DNA of 5,674 bases, from assembly GCA_017390645.1 (NCBI GenBank), contig JAFPAZ010000143.1, positions 1 through 5,674 of the forward strand. Direction: 5' to 3'. The number at the start of each line of letters is the position of its first letter. The stretch's first letter is position 1. Of the stretch, positions 1 to 5,504 are shown piece by piece. Position numbers and translations under genes: made by a program. The stretch comes from Lachnospiraceae bacterium (lineage in GTDB: Bacteria > Bacillota_A > Clostridia > Lachnospirales > Lachnospiraceae). Below the pieces are notes generated by a model, which saw only the letters and a list, made by a program, of their open reading frames with translations, did not search any database and had not been told where the DNA came from.

Positions 1-253
1 AATCAGAAAAAATCTTCTTCATTTCAGGAATACCATCAAGAACACCATAGTTTCTCGCATCTAAACCTTCCTTTGTAGTATATTCTTCTAAAGAACCAAG
101 CAGATCATTCGTAATATCAAGCTGTGTTGGTGCAGGCTTCCCTCTTGACATATCTAAAGATAGATTTGCCTTCACATACTTATCATATTCTGCTTCCAAT
201 TCTTTTTTTAATGTCACTAATTCTTCTTTTGAATATTCTGTTATTTTAGCCAT
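1..253 (-). CDS. Aspartate-type aminotransferase (class I, subgroup Ic), N-terminal part
   Basis: The first 84 codons of a PLP-dependent aminotransferase; the rest lies beyond the left edge. The N-terminus begins MAKITEYSKEELVTLKKELE and carries SRGKP at residues 36-40, then QLDI (44-47) and DARNYGVLDG (65-74). This SRGKP...QLD...NYG...G pattern is what I know from the actinobacterial/clostridial type Ic aspartate aminotransferases (the Asp_aminotransf family). The expected reaction is reversible amino transfer between aspartate (or a similar amino acid) and 2-oxoglutarate in the cytoplasm. The PLP-binding lysine is not in the window. The start is fixed by the ATG at 251-253, with AGAAAGGAAA (261-270, minus) upstream. 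A strong sigma-A-type promoter sits about 60 bp upstream. It is divergent from dpaA. The family call is fairly sure; the amino-acid substrate is inferred only. Confidence 0.85.
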   Translation of the reverse strand, partial: MAKITEYSKEELVTLKKELEAEYDKYVKANLSLDMSRGKPAPTQLDITNDLLGSLEEYTTKEGLDARNYGVLDGIPEMKKIFSD

Positions 254-269
254 TTTATTCTTTCCTTTC

Positions 270-356
270 TTAGCTATGCGAAATTCTAATCCCATTTCAC
301 ACTTTTCCTAATGATTTTACTTTTAAATTCAAAATGTGTCAATATTTCATAGCTAA
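270..356. repeat. Spaced inverted repeat bracketing the aminotransferase promoter
   Basis: TTAGCTATG at 270-278 and its exact complement CATAGCTAA at 348-356 lie either side of the -35/-10 boxes. If a 2-base CG insertion in the left arm is allowed, the arms extend by AAAT/ATTT. The right arm lies upstream of the -35 box and so is not in the transcript. An RNA hairpin therefore cannot explain the pair; paired protein-binding sites could. A 9-bp match in AT-rich DNA may also be chance. Confidence 0.4.
314..342 (-). promoter_or_regulatory. Sigma-A-type promoter of the aminotransferase gene
   Basis: Read on the minus strand, a perfect -35 box TTGACA (337-342) is followed by exactly 17 bp and TAAAAT (314-319), one base from the TATAAT consensus. 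Transcription should begin near 307, giving a leader of about 54 nt. The DNA immediately upstream of the -35 box (343-400) is rich in A-tracts on the minus strand, resembling an UP element. This is a vegetative promoter, in contrast to the probable sporulation control of the divergent genes. Confidence 0.8.
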
Positions 357-464
357 AAATTGATAGTTTTTTTCATCTTAAATTCTATTTTTTTATTTTT
401 ATCCATATATTACCATTTGTATTCCATATTTTTCCTATACAATATTCTTTTTTTAAACTTCTTT

Positions 465-492
465 CACCAAATTATAAAATTATCATATATTG
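465..492 (+). promoter_or_regulatory. Candidate sigma-K-type promoter for dpaA-dpaB-asnB
   Basis: CACC (465-468), containing the AC dinucleotide at 466-467, is followed after 16 bp by CATATATTG (484-492). The Bacillus subtilis sigma-K consensus is AC, 16-17 bp, then CATANNNTA, so only one -10 base deviates. Initiation would fall around 499, just upstream of the AGGGGG ribosome binding site. Established knowledge: dipicolinate synthase genes are transcribed late in the mother cell under sigma K in B. subtilis. The motif is short and the region is AT-rich, so this remains a candidate. A second CATATATTA (404-412) lacks a matching -35 element. Confidence 0.35.
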
Positions 493-509
493 TAATGAAA
501 CATTATTTT

Positions 510-515
510 AGGGGG
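510..515 (+). promoter_or_regulatory. dpaA ribosome binding site that selects a TTG start
   Basis: AGGGGG sits 6 nt before TTG at 522 and is the only strong Shine-Dalgarno in the leader. It lies downstream of the ATG at 495, so that ATG and the TTG at 360 cannot use it. It therefore decides the start of dpaA. Confidence 0.7.
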
Positions 516-521
516 CGCATT

Positions 522-1298
522 TTGTTTTCTTATGACTTTGGAATTTTTCCCTTTGACAAAAGATACGATTATTTGGAACAGCTGTTAAGTTCTCTTGGCA
601 GCGTATCAAGAATCACCAGCCTTCAGCAATGTGAATTAGCAAAACACCTGATTTTACCTATTCCTTTTTCAAAAGCGAATATAGAACCTAAGTTTTTTTG
701 TCACATATTAAATTCCAATCAGATTATATGGGGTGGATTATTTCCTGATTATATCACTGATTTTTGTCATCATCACGGTATCTACTGCTATGATTTCATG
801 GAAAATGATGCTGTGGCAATCTATAATTCCATTGCCACAGCAGAAGGAGCAATCTGCGAAGCAATAAAAAAGAGTGATAAAAATCTTCATAATGCAAACT
901 GTCTTGTTGTTGGATATGGACGTTGTGGTAAAACCCTGGCACATAAACTATCCGGGTTAAATGCAAATGTAACCATTTGTTCCACCAAAGATTCCCATAT
1001 CAGCGAAGCTTATACGTTTGGATATCAGGTGGAAAAAACCTCTTCCCTTTCACATATTGTACAAAATTTTGACTATATTTTTAATACTGCACCAAAGATT
1101 CTTTTTACAAAAGAAGTAATTGCAAATTTAAGTAGTCAATGCATCTATTTAGAGCTTGCTTCCGTTCCTTATGGAATTGATTTTAATGAAGCAAAAACTC
1201 AAAACAAAAAAGCATTTCTCTGTCCAGGACTTCCCGGAATTTACTCCCCAGAATCCTGTGCGCAGATTTTATTTCAATATATAAAGGAAGCGATGTAA
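522..1298 (+). CDS. dpaA: Dipicolinate synthase subunit A (SpoVFA)
   Basis: Catalytic dehydrogenase-like subunit of dipicolinate synthase. With DpaB it makes pyridine-2,6-dicarboxylate (dipicolinic acid) from the dihydrodipicolinate-pathway intermediate in the mother cell, for loading into the forespore. From the TTG at 522 the protein has 258 residues. The second domain is clear: DAVAIYNSIATAEGAI (about 96-111), a Rossmann nucleotide-binding loop GYGRCG (131-136) and the C-terminal CPGLPGIYSPESCAQIL (234-250), all close to B. subtilis SpoVFA as I remember it. The N-terminal half is unusual: it is about 30 residues shorter than SpoVFA, and the usual IGGD before the basic pair reads FPFD. The open frame extends upstream to 360, but those 54 residues are encoded by T-rich leader DNA, lie before the AGGGGG site, and do not match the family. 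The start begins MFSYDFGIFPFDKR, which aligns with family N-termini. dpaB follows after 2 bp. Confidence 0.9.
   Translation: MFSYDFGIFPFDKRYDYLEQLLSSLGSVSRITSLQQCELAKHLILPIPFSKANIEPKFFCHILNSNQIIWGGLFPDYITDFCHHHGIYCYDFMENDAVAIYNSIATAEGAICEAIKKSDKNLHNANCLVVGYGRCGKTLAHKLSGLNANVTICSTKDSHISEAYTFGYQVEKTSSLSHIVQNFDYIFNTAPKILFTKEVIANLSSQCIYLELASVPYGIDFNEAKTQNKKAFLCPGLPGIYSPESCAQILFQYIKEAM
1283..1290 (+). promoter_or_regulatory. dpaB ribosome binding site inside the end of dpaA
   Basis: AAAGGAAG lies within the last codons of dpaA and ends 10 nt before the TTG at 1301. No ATG or GTG in the dpaB frame is available nearby: the ATG at 1293 is the last methionine of dpaA. The TTG is therefore the plausible start. 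Confidence 0.6.
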
Positions 1299-1300
1299 TT

Positions 1301-1897
1301 TTGTCCATAAATGGTTTAAAAATTGGAATTGGTCTTACCGGATCCTTTTGTACTTTCGAAAAAACCTTTCAACTGTTAGAACAATTAAAAAAGGAAGGTG
1401 CCATAGTAACCACCGTGTTCTCTCCTCTTTCCCAAACTGTAAAATGTCGTTTCGGAACCGGAGAAGAATTTCTTGAACGCGCCCATGAAATTACCGAAAA
1501 ATCTCCTATTACAACAATATCCGGAGCAGAACCCATCGGTCCAAAACACATGTTTGACATTTTTTTGATATTGCCCTGCACAGGAAATACTCTTGCGAAA
1601 TTAGCAAATGGAATCGTAGACACCCCGGTTCTTATGGGAGCAAAAAGTCATTTAAGAAATGGAAATCCTTTGTTACTTTCTGTCTCCACCAACGACGGCC
1701 TCAGCATGAATTTTAAAAATATAGGACTATTAATGAACATGAAGCATATCTTTTTCGTCCCTTTTTCCCAGGATAATCCGCAAGCAAAACCAAATTCATT
1801 GATTGCGAACTACGATATGCTGATTCCAAGCATCAATGCAGCCTTAGAGAACAGGCAGCTACAGCCCGTTCTATCACAGGTAACAGAAAGGAAGTGA
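1301..1897 (+). CDS. dpaB: Dipicolinate synthase subunit B (SpoVFB)
   Basis: Flavoprotein-fold partner of DpaA in dipicolinic acid synthesis, acting in the mother-cell cytoplasm. The 198-residue length fits the family (about 200). Visible family motifs are the N-terminal nucleotide loop IGIGLTGSFCTFE (8-20), RFGTG (50-54), AEPIGPK (76-82), the flavoprotein-family stretch PCTGNTLAKLANGI..D.PVLM (92-112), and FVPFSQDNPQAKPNS (152-166). These align over the whole length with B. subtilis SpoVFB as I recall it. Translation starts at a TTG, 2 bp after the dpaA stop, so the two subunits are probably translationally coupled, which suits a stoichiometric complex. The stop codon TGA (1895-1897) is embedded in the asnB Shine-Dalgarno. 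In Bacillus, asd, dapG and dapA follow these genes; here an asparagine synthetase does instead. Confidence 0.95.
   Translation: MSINGLKIGIGLTGSFCTFEKTFQLLEQLKKEGAIVTTVFSPLSQTVKCRFGTGEEFLERAHEITEKSPITTISGAEPIGPKHMFDIFLILPCTGNTLAKLANGIVDTPVLMGAKSHLRNGNPLLLSVSTNDGLSMNFKNIGLLMNMKHIFFVPFSQDNPQAKPNSLIANYDMLIPSINAALENRQLQPVLSQVTERK
1887..1897 (+). promoter_or_regulatory. Strong Shine-Dalgarno of asnB overlapping the dpaB stop
   Basis: AAAGGAAGTGA matches the ideal AAAGGAGGTGA at 10 of 11 bases and contains the dpaB stop codon. It sits a normal distance before the ATG at 1903. The in-frame GTG at 1894 lies inside this site and can be excluded as a start. Confidence 0.7.
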
Positions 1898-1902
1898 AAT
1901 TA

Positions 1903-3747
1903 ATGTGTGGTATTGTCGGATTTGCCAATCTAAGCAATAATTTTCAAAATAGAGAAATCCAATCAAGAAATATAATCGACAAAATGAAAGATGCCCTTGG
2001 GCACCGAGGTCCCGATGACCGTGGAACCTACCTTGGAAAACATGCAGTTTTAGGTCATACCCGTCTTAGCATCATTGACTTATTAACGGGACATCTGCCT
2101 CTTACCAGAATGTTTCGTGGTGCAAGATTTACAATTACCTACAACGGCGAAATCTATAACATGAAACCTCTAAAAAATGAATTGATAAAACTAGGCTACG
2201 ATTTTATTACCGGTAGTGATGCGGAAGTGGCATTGATTGCATACATTGCTTACAAAGAAGAATTTATCACGAAATTAAATGGTATTTTTTCTTTCGCCAT
2301 TTATGATGAAGAAAAAGAAAGTCTTTTATTATTTCGAGACCAGCTAGGTGTAAAACCTTGCTTTTATGTTTACCAAAATGACACCCTGTATTTTGCCTCA
2401 GAAATCAAGGCATTGTTTGCCCATCCGGACATTCATCCTGTTCTGGATTCCAAAGGTCTTACGAAACTACTGGCCCTTGGACCTGCCAGACCTTGCGGAG
2501 ATGGGATTTTTCAAAATGTATTAGAAATCCTTCCCGGACACTATCTGGAATTTAACAAAAGCGGGCTTTTTGACCATTGCTATTGGACTTTAAAAGCAAA
2601 AAAACATAAAGACTCCTACAAAGAAACCGTAGAAAAAGTTCGTTTTCTTCTGGAAGATTCTGTAAAACTCCAATTGTTGTCTGATGTTCCAATCAGTACC
2701 TTCCTATCCGGTGGCGTTGATTCCAGCATTGTGACAGCAATCACGGCAAGAGAATTAAAAAAAGAAGGAACTCCCTTAAGCACCTATTCCTTTGATTTTA
2801 CAGATAATCAAAAGTATTATCAGCAAAACGCCTTCCAGCCAAGTTTAGATCGTCCTTTTGTAGATATTATGGTAAATGAATATCATACCAACCATACTTA
2901 TCTGGAATGTGATTATACTTCATTATTCGACCATCTGGTTCCAGCCACCTTGGCTAGAGATTTTCCTTGTATGGCTGATGTAGAAGCTTCTTTACTTTAT
3001 TTTTGTAGGCTGGTTTCCCAAAATCATAAAGTAACACTAACCGGCGAATGTGCAGACGAAATCTTCGGTGGCTATCCTTGGTTTTTAAGATACCAGACAG
3101 AAGAATTTGACAATTTCCCATGGTCAAATGACATGTCTTCCCGGACTTTATTATTAAATAATGACCTTGCAGAACTTCCACTGTTAGAATGTTCGAAAGA
3201 ACATTATCAAAATACCCTATCGGAAGCTCCTATCTGCGAAGAAGATTTGGAAAATAATAAAATCCGGCAAATATCCTACTTAAACATGCGCTGGTTTATG
3301 ATTACTTTACTGGAAAGAATGGACCGGACCAGTATGAATAGCGGATTAGAGGCAAGGGTACCTTTTGCTGACTATAGAATTGTAGAATACCTTTACAATA
3401 TTCCATGGGAAATGAAAGCCCATAATGGTAAAGAAAAAGGATTATTACGGGATGCTTTTTCCGACTTACTACCAGAACAAATTTTAAACCGAAAAAAAAG
3501 TCCTTATCCTAAAACATACCATCCGGCTTATGAAATGCGTCTGAAAGAAGAGCTATTAAATCTAATCAAAGACAGTAGTCAGCCAATCAATCAGATTCTG
3601 GATCGCAAAAAAGTGTTAAAGGTTATGGGAACCGATTTAGATTACTGTCATCCATGGTATGGCCAGCTTATGGCAGGACCACAGCTATTGGCTTATTATA
3701 TTCAAATGAATGCATGGCTTAAAGTAATCAATCCAACCTTTGTGTAA
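1903..3747 (+). CDS. asnB: Asparagine synthetase, glutamine-hydrolysing (AsnB/AsnO type)
   Basis: Makes asparagine from aspartate, glutamine and ATP in the cytoplasm. The 614-residue protein starts at the ATG at 1903, which places the catalytic cysteine at position 2 (MCGIVGF), as class II glutaminases need after methionine removal; an upstream GTG would bury it. Glutaminase domain (2 to about 215): HRGPDD (34-39), RLSIIDL (54-60), YNGEIYN (80-86), GSDAE (104-108). Synthetase domain: the pyrophosphate loop SGGVDSS (269-275), LTGECADEIFGGYPWF (379-394), then ERMDR, LEARVPFAD and RKKSPYPKTYHP near the C-terminus. All key residues are present, so it should be active. The length equals that of B. 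subtilis AsnO, the paralogue I recall as sporulation-linked. It lies 5 bp after dpaB with the same strand and spacing, so it is probably the third gene of the operon. Confidence 0.95.
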   Translation: MCGIVGFANLSNNFQNREIQSRNIIDKMKDALGHRGPDDRGTYLGKHAVLGHTRLSIIDLLTGHLPLTRMFRGARFTITYNGEIYNMKPLKNELIKLGYDFITGSDAEVALIAYIAYKEEFITKLNGIFSFAIYDEEKESLLLFRDQLGVKPCFYVYQNDTLYFASEIKALFAHPDIHPVLDSKGLTKLLALGPARPCGDGIFQNVLEILPGHYLEFNKSGLFDHCYWTLKAKKHKDSYKETVEKVRFLLEDSVKLQLLSDVPISTFLSGGVDSSIVTAITARELKKEGTPLSTYSFDFTDNQKYYQQNAFQPSLDRPFVDIMVNEYHTNHTYLECDYTSLFDHLVPATLARDFPCMADVEASLLYFCRLVSQNHKVTLTGECADEIFGGYPWFLRYQTEEFDNFPWSNDMSSRTLLLNNDLAELPLLECSKEHYQNTLSEAPICEEDLENNKIRQISYLNMRWFMITLLERMDRTSMNSGLEARVPFADYRIVEYLYNIPWEMKAHNGKEKGLLRDAFSDLLPEQILNRKKSPYPKTYHPAYEMRLKEELLNLIKDSSQPINQILDRKKVLKVMGTDLDYCHPWYGQLMAGPQLLAYYIQMNAWLKVINPTFV

Positions 3748-3763
3748 CCTGAACTATTACAAG

Positions 3764-3802
3764 AAAAACTGCCCCTGCAAGTACAACTTGTCAAGGGCAG
3801 TT
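3764..3802. terminator. Bidirectional-looking intrinsic terminator between converging genes
   Basis: AACTGCCC (3767-3774) pairs with GGGCAGTT (3795-3802). Inside it CAAG (3778-3781) pairs with CTTG (3787-3790) around a TACAA loop, with a small internal bulge. On the minus strand the stem runs into TTTTTCTT (3768 down to 3761), a good U-tract for ending aminopeptidase transcripts. On the plus strand it is followed by TTAATATAT, a weaker tail, starting only 20 bp after the asnB stop. A second, very weak AT-only hairpin (3813-3827) ends in TTTTTT (3825-3830) on the plus strand and could back it up. Confidence 0.75.
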
Positions 3803-3830
3803 AATATATGGTAAATTCCGTAAATTTTTT

Positions 3831-3923
3831 GTTGCACAATAAATTACGCGATACAAAAAAGAAACTGTATCATCCTATAAGGTCGAAGGCCAAAGGTATT
3901 TTTGCTCCTATGAAACCTACGGA
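3831..3923. other. Unassigned non-coding segment with small hairpins
   Basis: No convincing reading frame is visible here. The segment contains GATACA (3850-3855) and its complement TGTATC (3866-3871) around an A-rich 10-nt loop. It also has a GGTC-GAA-GGCC mini-stem at about 3881-3891 and the hexamer TCCTAT twice (about 3873 and 3906). It lies between the aminopeptidase stop codon and the terminator, so it is probably transcribed as that gene's 3' untranslated region. A dispersed intergenic repeat is possible but cannot be shown from one copy. Confidence 0.35.
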
Positions 3924-5261
3924 TTAATCATTTATACTTAAAAACGCCTGATATCCTTTTACTGCTTCTTCCAAATCTTTTTTGCTTGTGACCTCCCAAG
4001 GAGAATGCATACTTAAAACAGCAATTCCGCTATCAATTACATTCATTCCATACAAAGCCATAATATAAGCAATGGTTCCACCGCCGCCTGCATCTACTTT
4101 TCCAAGTTCCGCAGTTTGATACTTTACTTCTGCTTCATCCAATACCTTACGAAGTTTTGCAATATATTCTCCATTGGCATCATTGGAACCGGATTTACCA
4201 CGGGAGCCGGTATATTTATTAAATACCAGTCCTTTTCCTAAAAATGCCGCATTTCTTTTATCAAAAGAACCTGCATACAAAGGATCAAAACCTGCGCTTA
4301 CATCGGAAGATAACATATTGGAATTTGCCAGTGTTCTTCTTAAGGTTAGTTCAGAAAATCCTCCCATCAATTCCAATATTTCAGCAATAAAGTTCTCGAA
4401 GAATTTAGACTGCATTCCGGTTGCACCTACACTTCCAATTTCCTCTTTATCTACCAAAAGACAGCATGCAGTTTTTTCTACTTTTTCTGTTTCTAAAAAT
4501 CCCACAAGAGACGTAAATGCACAAACTCTGTCATCCTGTCCATATCCGATTACCATACTTCGGTCAAGTCCTAAATCTCTGGATTTTCCGGCTGGTACCA
4601 CTTCTAATTCCGCTGAAAGGAAATCTTTTTCCTCAATTCCGTATTGTTCCTTTAATATATTTAACACATTTTTCTTTACAGTTTCTTTTTCTTCTTTTCC
4701 TAAGTCTTCCAATGCATTTAGACCAATTAATACATCCAGATGCTCGCCTTCAATTACCTTTGCAGCTTTCTTTTCCATCTGCTCCCCAGCTAGATGAATC
4801 AATAAATCCGTAATGCAAAAAACAGGATCCTCCTCTTTTTCACCTATGGAAATTTCAACTACCTCACCATCTTTTTTTGCAACCACTCCGTGAATTGCTA
4901 AAGGCAGTGTAACCCATTGATACTTCTTAATTCCACCATAATAATGGGTATCAAAATAAGCAAATCCACCTTCTTCATATAATGGATTCTGCTTCAAATC
5001 CAATCTAGGAGAATCAATGTGTGCCCCAAGAATATTCATTCCCTTTTCCATTGGAACAGTTCCAATTTGAAATAAAGCAATTGCTTTCTTCATATAAGTG
5101 GCATAAATCTTATCCCCTGCCTTTATGGGTGTTTTATTTTCGATAAAATCAGTTAAATTCTTATATCCTTTTTCTTTTGCCATCTTAACCGCACGGGTAA
5201 CACATTCTCTCTCCGTCTTCCCTTGGTCCAAAAACTCCTTATATTCTTTTGCAATCTCCAT
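3924..5261 (-). CDS. apeA: M18-family metallo-aminopeptidase
   Basis: A cytoplasmic, dinuclear-metal aminopeptidase that removes N-terminal residues from peptides; M18 enzymes often prefer acidic or bulky residues, but the specificity here is not readable. The 445-residue length is normal. The metal and catalytic motifs of the family are all present: GAHIDSPRLDLK (79-90; His81 ligand and Asp83), GQDDRV (241-246; bridging Asp), DKEEIGS (271-277; catalytic Glu and ligand Glu), SSDVSAGFDP (318-327) and the C-terminal LSMHSPWE (416-423; His419 ligand). HYYGGIKKYQWVTLPLAIHG (106-125) fits the clostridial aminopeptidase-1 branch, hence the symbol. No signal peptide is visible. The start ATG (5259-5261) has AGAAAGGA 8 nt upstream. 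It is probably monocistronic: aspS upstream has its own terminator, and the gene ends before the 3764-3802 hairpin. Upstream inverted repeats may regulate it; I found no convincing -35/-10 pair. Confidence 0.93.
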   Translation of the reverse strand: MEIAKEYKEFLDQGKTERECVTRAVKMAKEKGYKNLTDFIENKTPIKAGDKIYATYMKKAIALFQIGTVPMEKGMNILGAHIDSPRLDLKQNPLYEEGGFAYFDTHYYGGIKKYQWVTLPLAIHGVVAKKDGEVVEISIGEKEEDPVFCITDLLIHLAGEQMEKKAAKVIEGEHLDVLIGLNALEDLGKEEKETVKKNVLNILKEQYGIEEKDFLSAELEVVPAGKSRDLGLDRSMVIGYGQDDRVCAFTSLVGFLETEKVEKTACCLLVDKEEIGSVGATGMQSKFFENFIAEILELMGGFSELTLRRTLANSNMLSSDVSAGFDPLYAGSFDKRNAAFLGKGLVFNKYTGSRGKSGSNDANGEYIAKLRKVLDEAEVKYQTAELGKVDAGGGGTIAYIMALYGMNVIDSGIAVLSMHSPWEVTSKKDLEEAVKGYQAFLSIND

Positions 5262-5313
5262 CTAAGTCATCCTTTCTAATAATTTTAATATCATTCATAC
5301 TACGAATAGATGC

Positions 5314-5335
5314 ATTGTGATAAATCTTACACAAT
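5314..5335. repeat. Short dyad ATTGTG-N10-CACAAT upstream of the aminopeptidase
   Basis: ATTGTG (5314-5319) and CACAAT (5330-5335) form a perfect 6-bp dyad with a 10-bp centre, about 55 bp before the aminopeptidase start. It resembles TTGTG/CACAA-type operators (Rex, CRP/FNR), but those have 8 bp between TTGTG and CACAA, so no regulator can be assigned. Confidence 0.3.
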
Positions 5336-5354
5336 TTACAAAACCTACGAAAAC

Positions 5355-5397
5355 CATTCCTTTGTAACTGTTCTCAAGTGAACAGTTACATTCCTTT
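5355..5397. repeat. Direct 9-mer pair overlapping the palindrome
   Basis: CATTCCTTT occurs at 5355-5363 and again at 5389-5397, 34 bp apart. The two copies overlap the outer ends of the palindrome at 5363-5390. Each copy is followed within 5 bp by GTAA, so the region may be a decayed tandem duplication or a set of binding sites in the aminopeptidase upstream region. Confidence 0.35.
5363..5390. promoter_or_regulatory. Perfect 11-bp-arm palindrome, candidate operator
   Basis: TGTAACTGTTC (5363-5373) and GAACAGTTACA (5380-5390) are exact complements around a 6-bp centre TCAAGT. The element sits about 100 bp upstream of the aminopeptidase start and 60 bp past the aspS terminator. On the minus strand it is not followed by a U-run, and no plus-strand gene precedes it, so it does not look like a terminator. 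A DNA operator, or a hairpin in a long 5' leader, is the best reading; the regulator is unknown. Confidence 0.55.
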
Positions 5398-5452
5398 ACT
5401 TTGTAAATGAACAATTTCTTATGATTTTTATATATCTACCCATATTTTGCTA

Positions 5453-5485
5453 CAAAAACGACAGATATATGAATATATATCTGTC
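5453..5485 (-). terminator. Intrinsic terminator of aspS
   Basis: On the minus strand GACAGATATAT and ATATATCTGTC form a perfect 11-bp stem (5460-5485) with a 4-nt ATTC loop, followed by G then TTTTT (5454-5458). It begins 19 bp after the aspS stop codon, as expected for that gene's terminator. The stem is AT-rich in its upper half but GC-containing at the base. Confidence 0.8.
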
Positions 5486-5504
5486 ATTTTCCATACTATT
5501 TCAA

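Noticed and set aside
360..521. 54-residue hydrophobic N-terminal extension of DpaA, looking like a membrane segment
   Set aside because: It is encoded by T-rich leader DNA, so Phe/Leu/Ile/Tyr arise from composition. It precedes the AGGGGG ribosome binding site and the candidate promoter, and has no counterpart in the family.
738..944. 68-codon minus-strand open frame inside dpaA
   Set aside because: It lies antisense to a well-supported gene, with no recognisable domain and no clear ribosome binding site.
1369..1623. 84-codon minus-strand open frame inside dpaB
   Set aside because: Shadow of dpaB; its sequence resembles no family I know.
1894..1902. GTG start for asnB three codons upstream
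   Set aside because: It would place residues before the catalytic Cys2 and sits inside the Shine-Dalgarno sequence.
2954..3181. 75-codon minus-strand open frame inside asnB
   Set aside because: Antisense to conserved synthetase-domain codons, with no independent support.
3488..3502. Run of eight A residues in asnB as a possible programmed frameshift or sequencing error
   Set aside because: It encodes the conserved RKKSPYPKT stretch in frame, and the protein continues with family-like sequence to a normal C-terminus.
4174..4813. Two overlapping plus-strand open frames (207 and 98 codons) inside the aminopeptidase gene
   Set aside because: Both are antisense shadows of a complete M18 enzyme with all metal ligands; their predicted proteins are low-complexity Ser/Phe/Pro/Leu mixtures.
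5363..5390. Palindrome considered as a CIRCE element, LexA box or second aspS terminator
   Set aside because: The arms do not match TTAGCACTC/GAGTGCTAA. GTTC and GAAC are in the opposite order to the Gram-positive LexA box. No U-run follows on the aspS strand, and a good aspS terminator already exists at 5453-5485.
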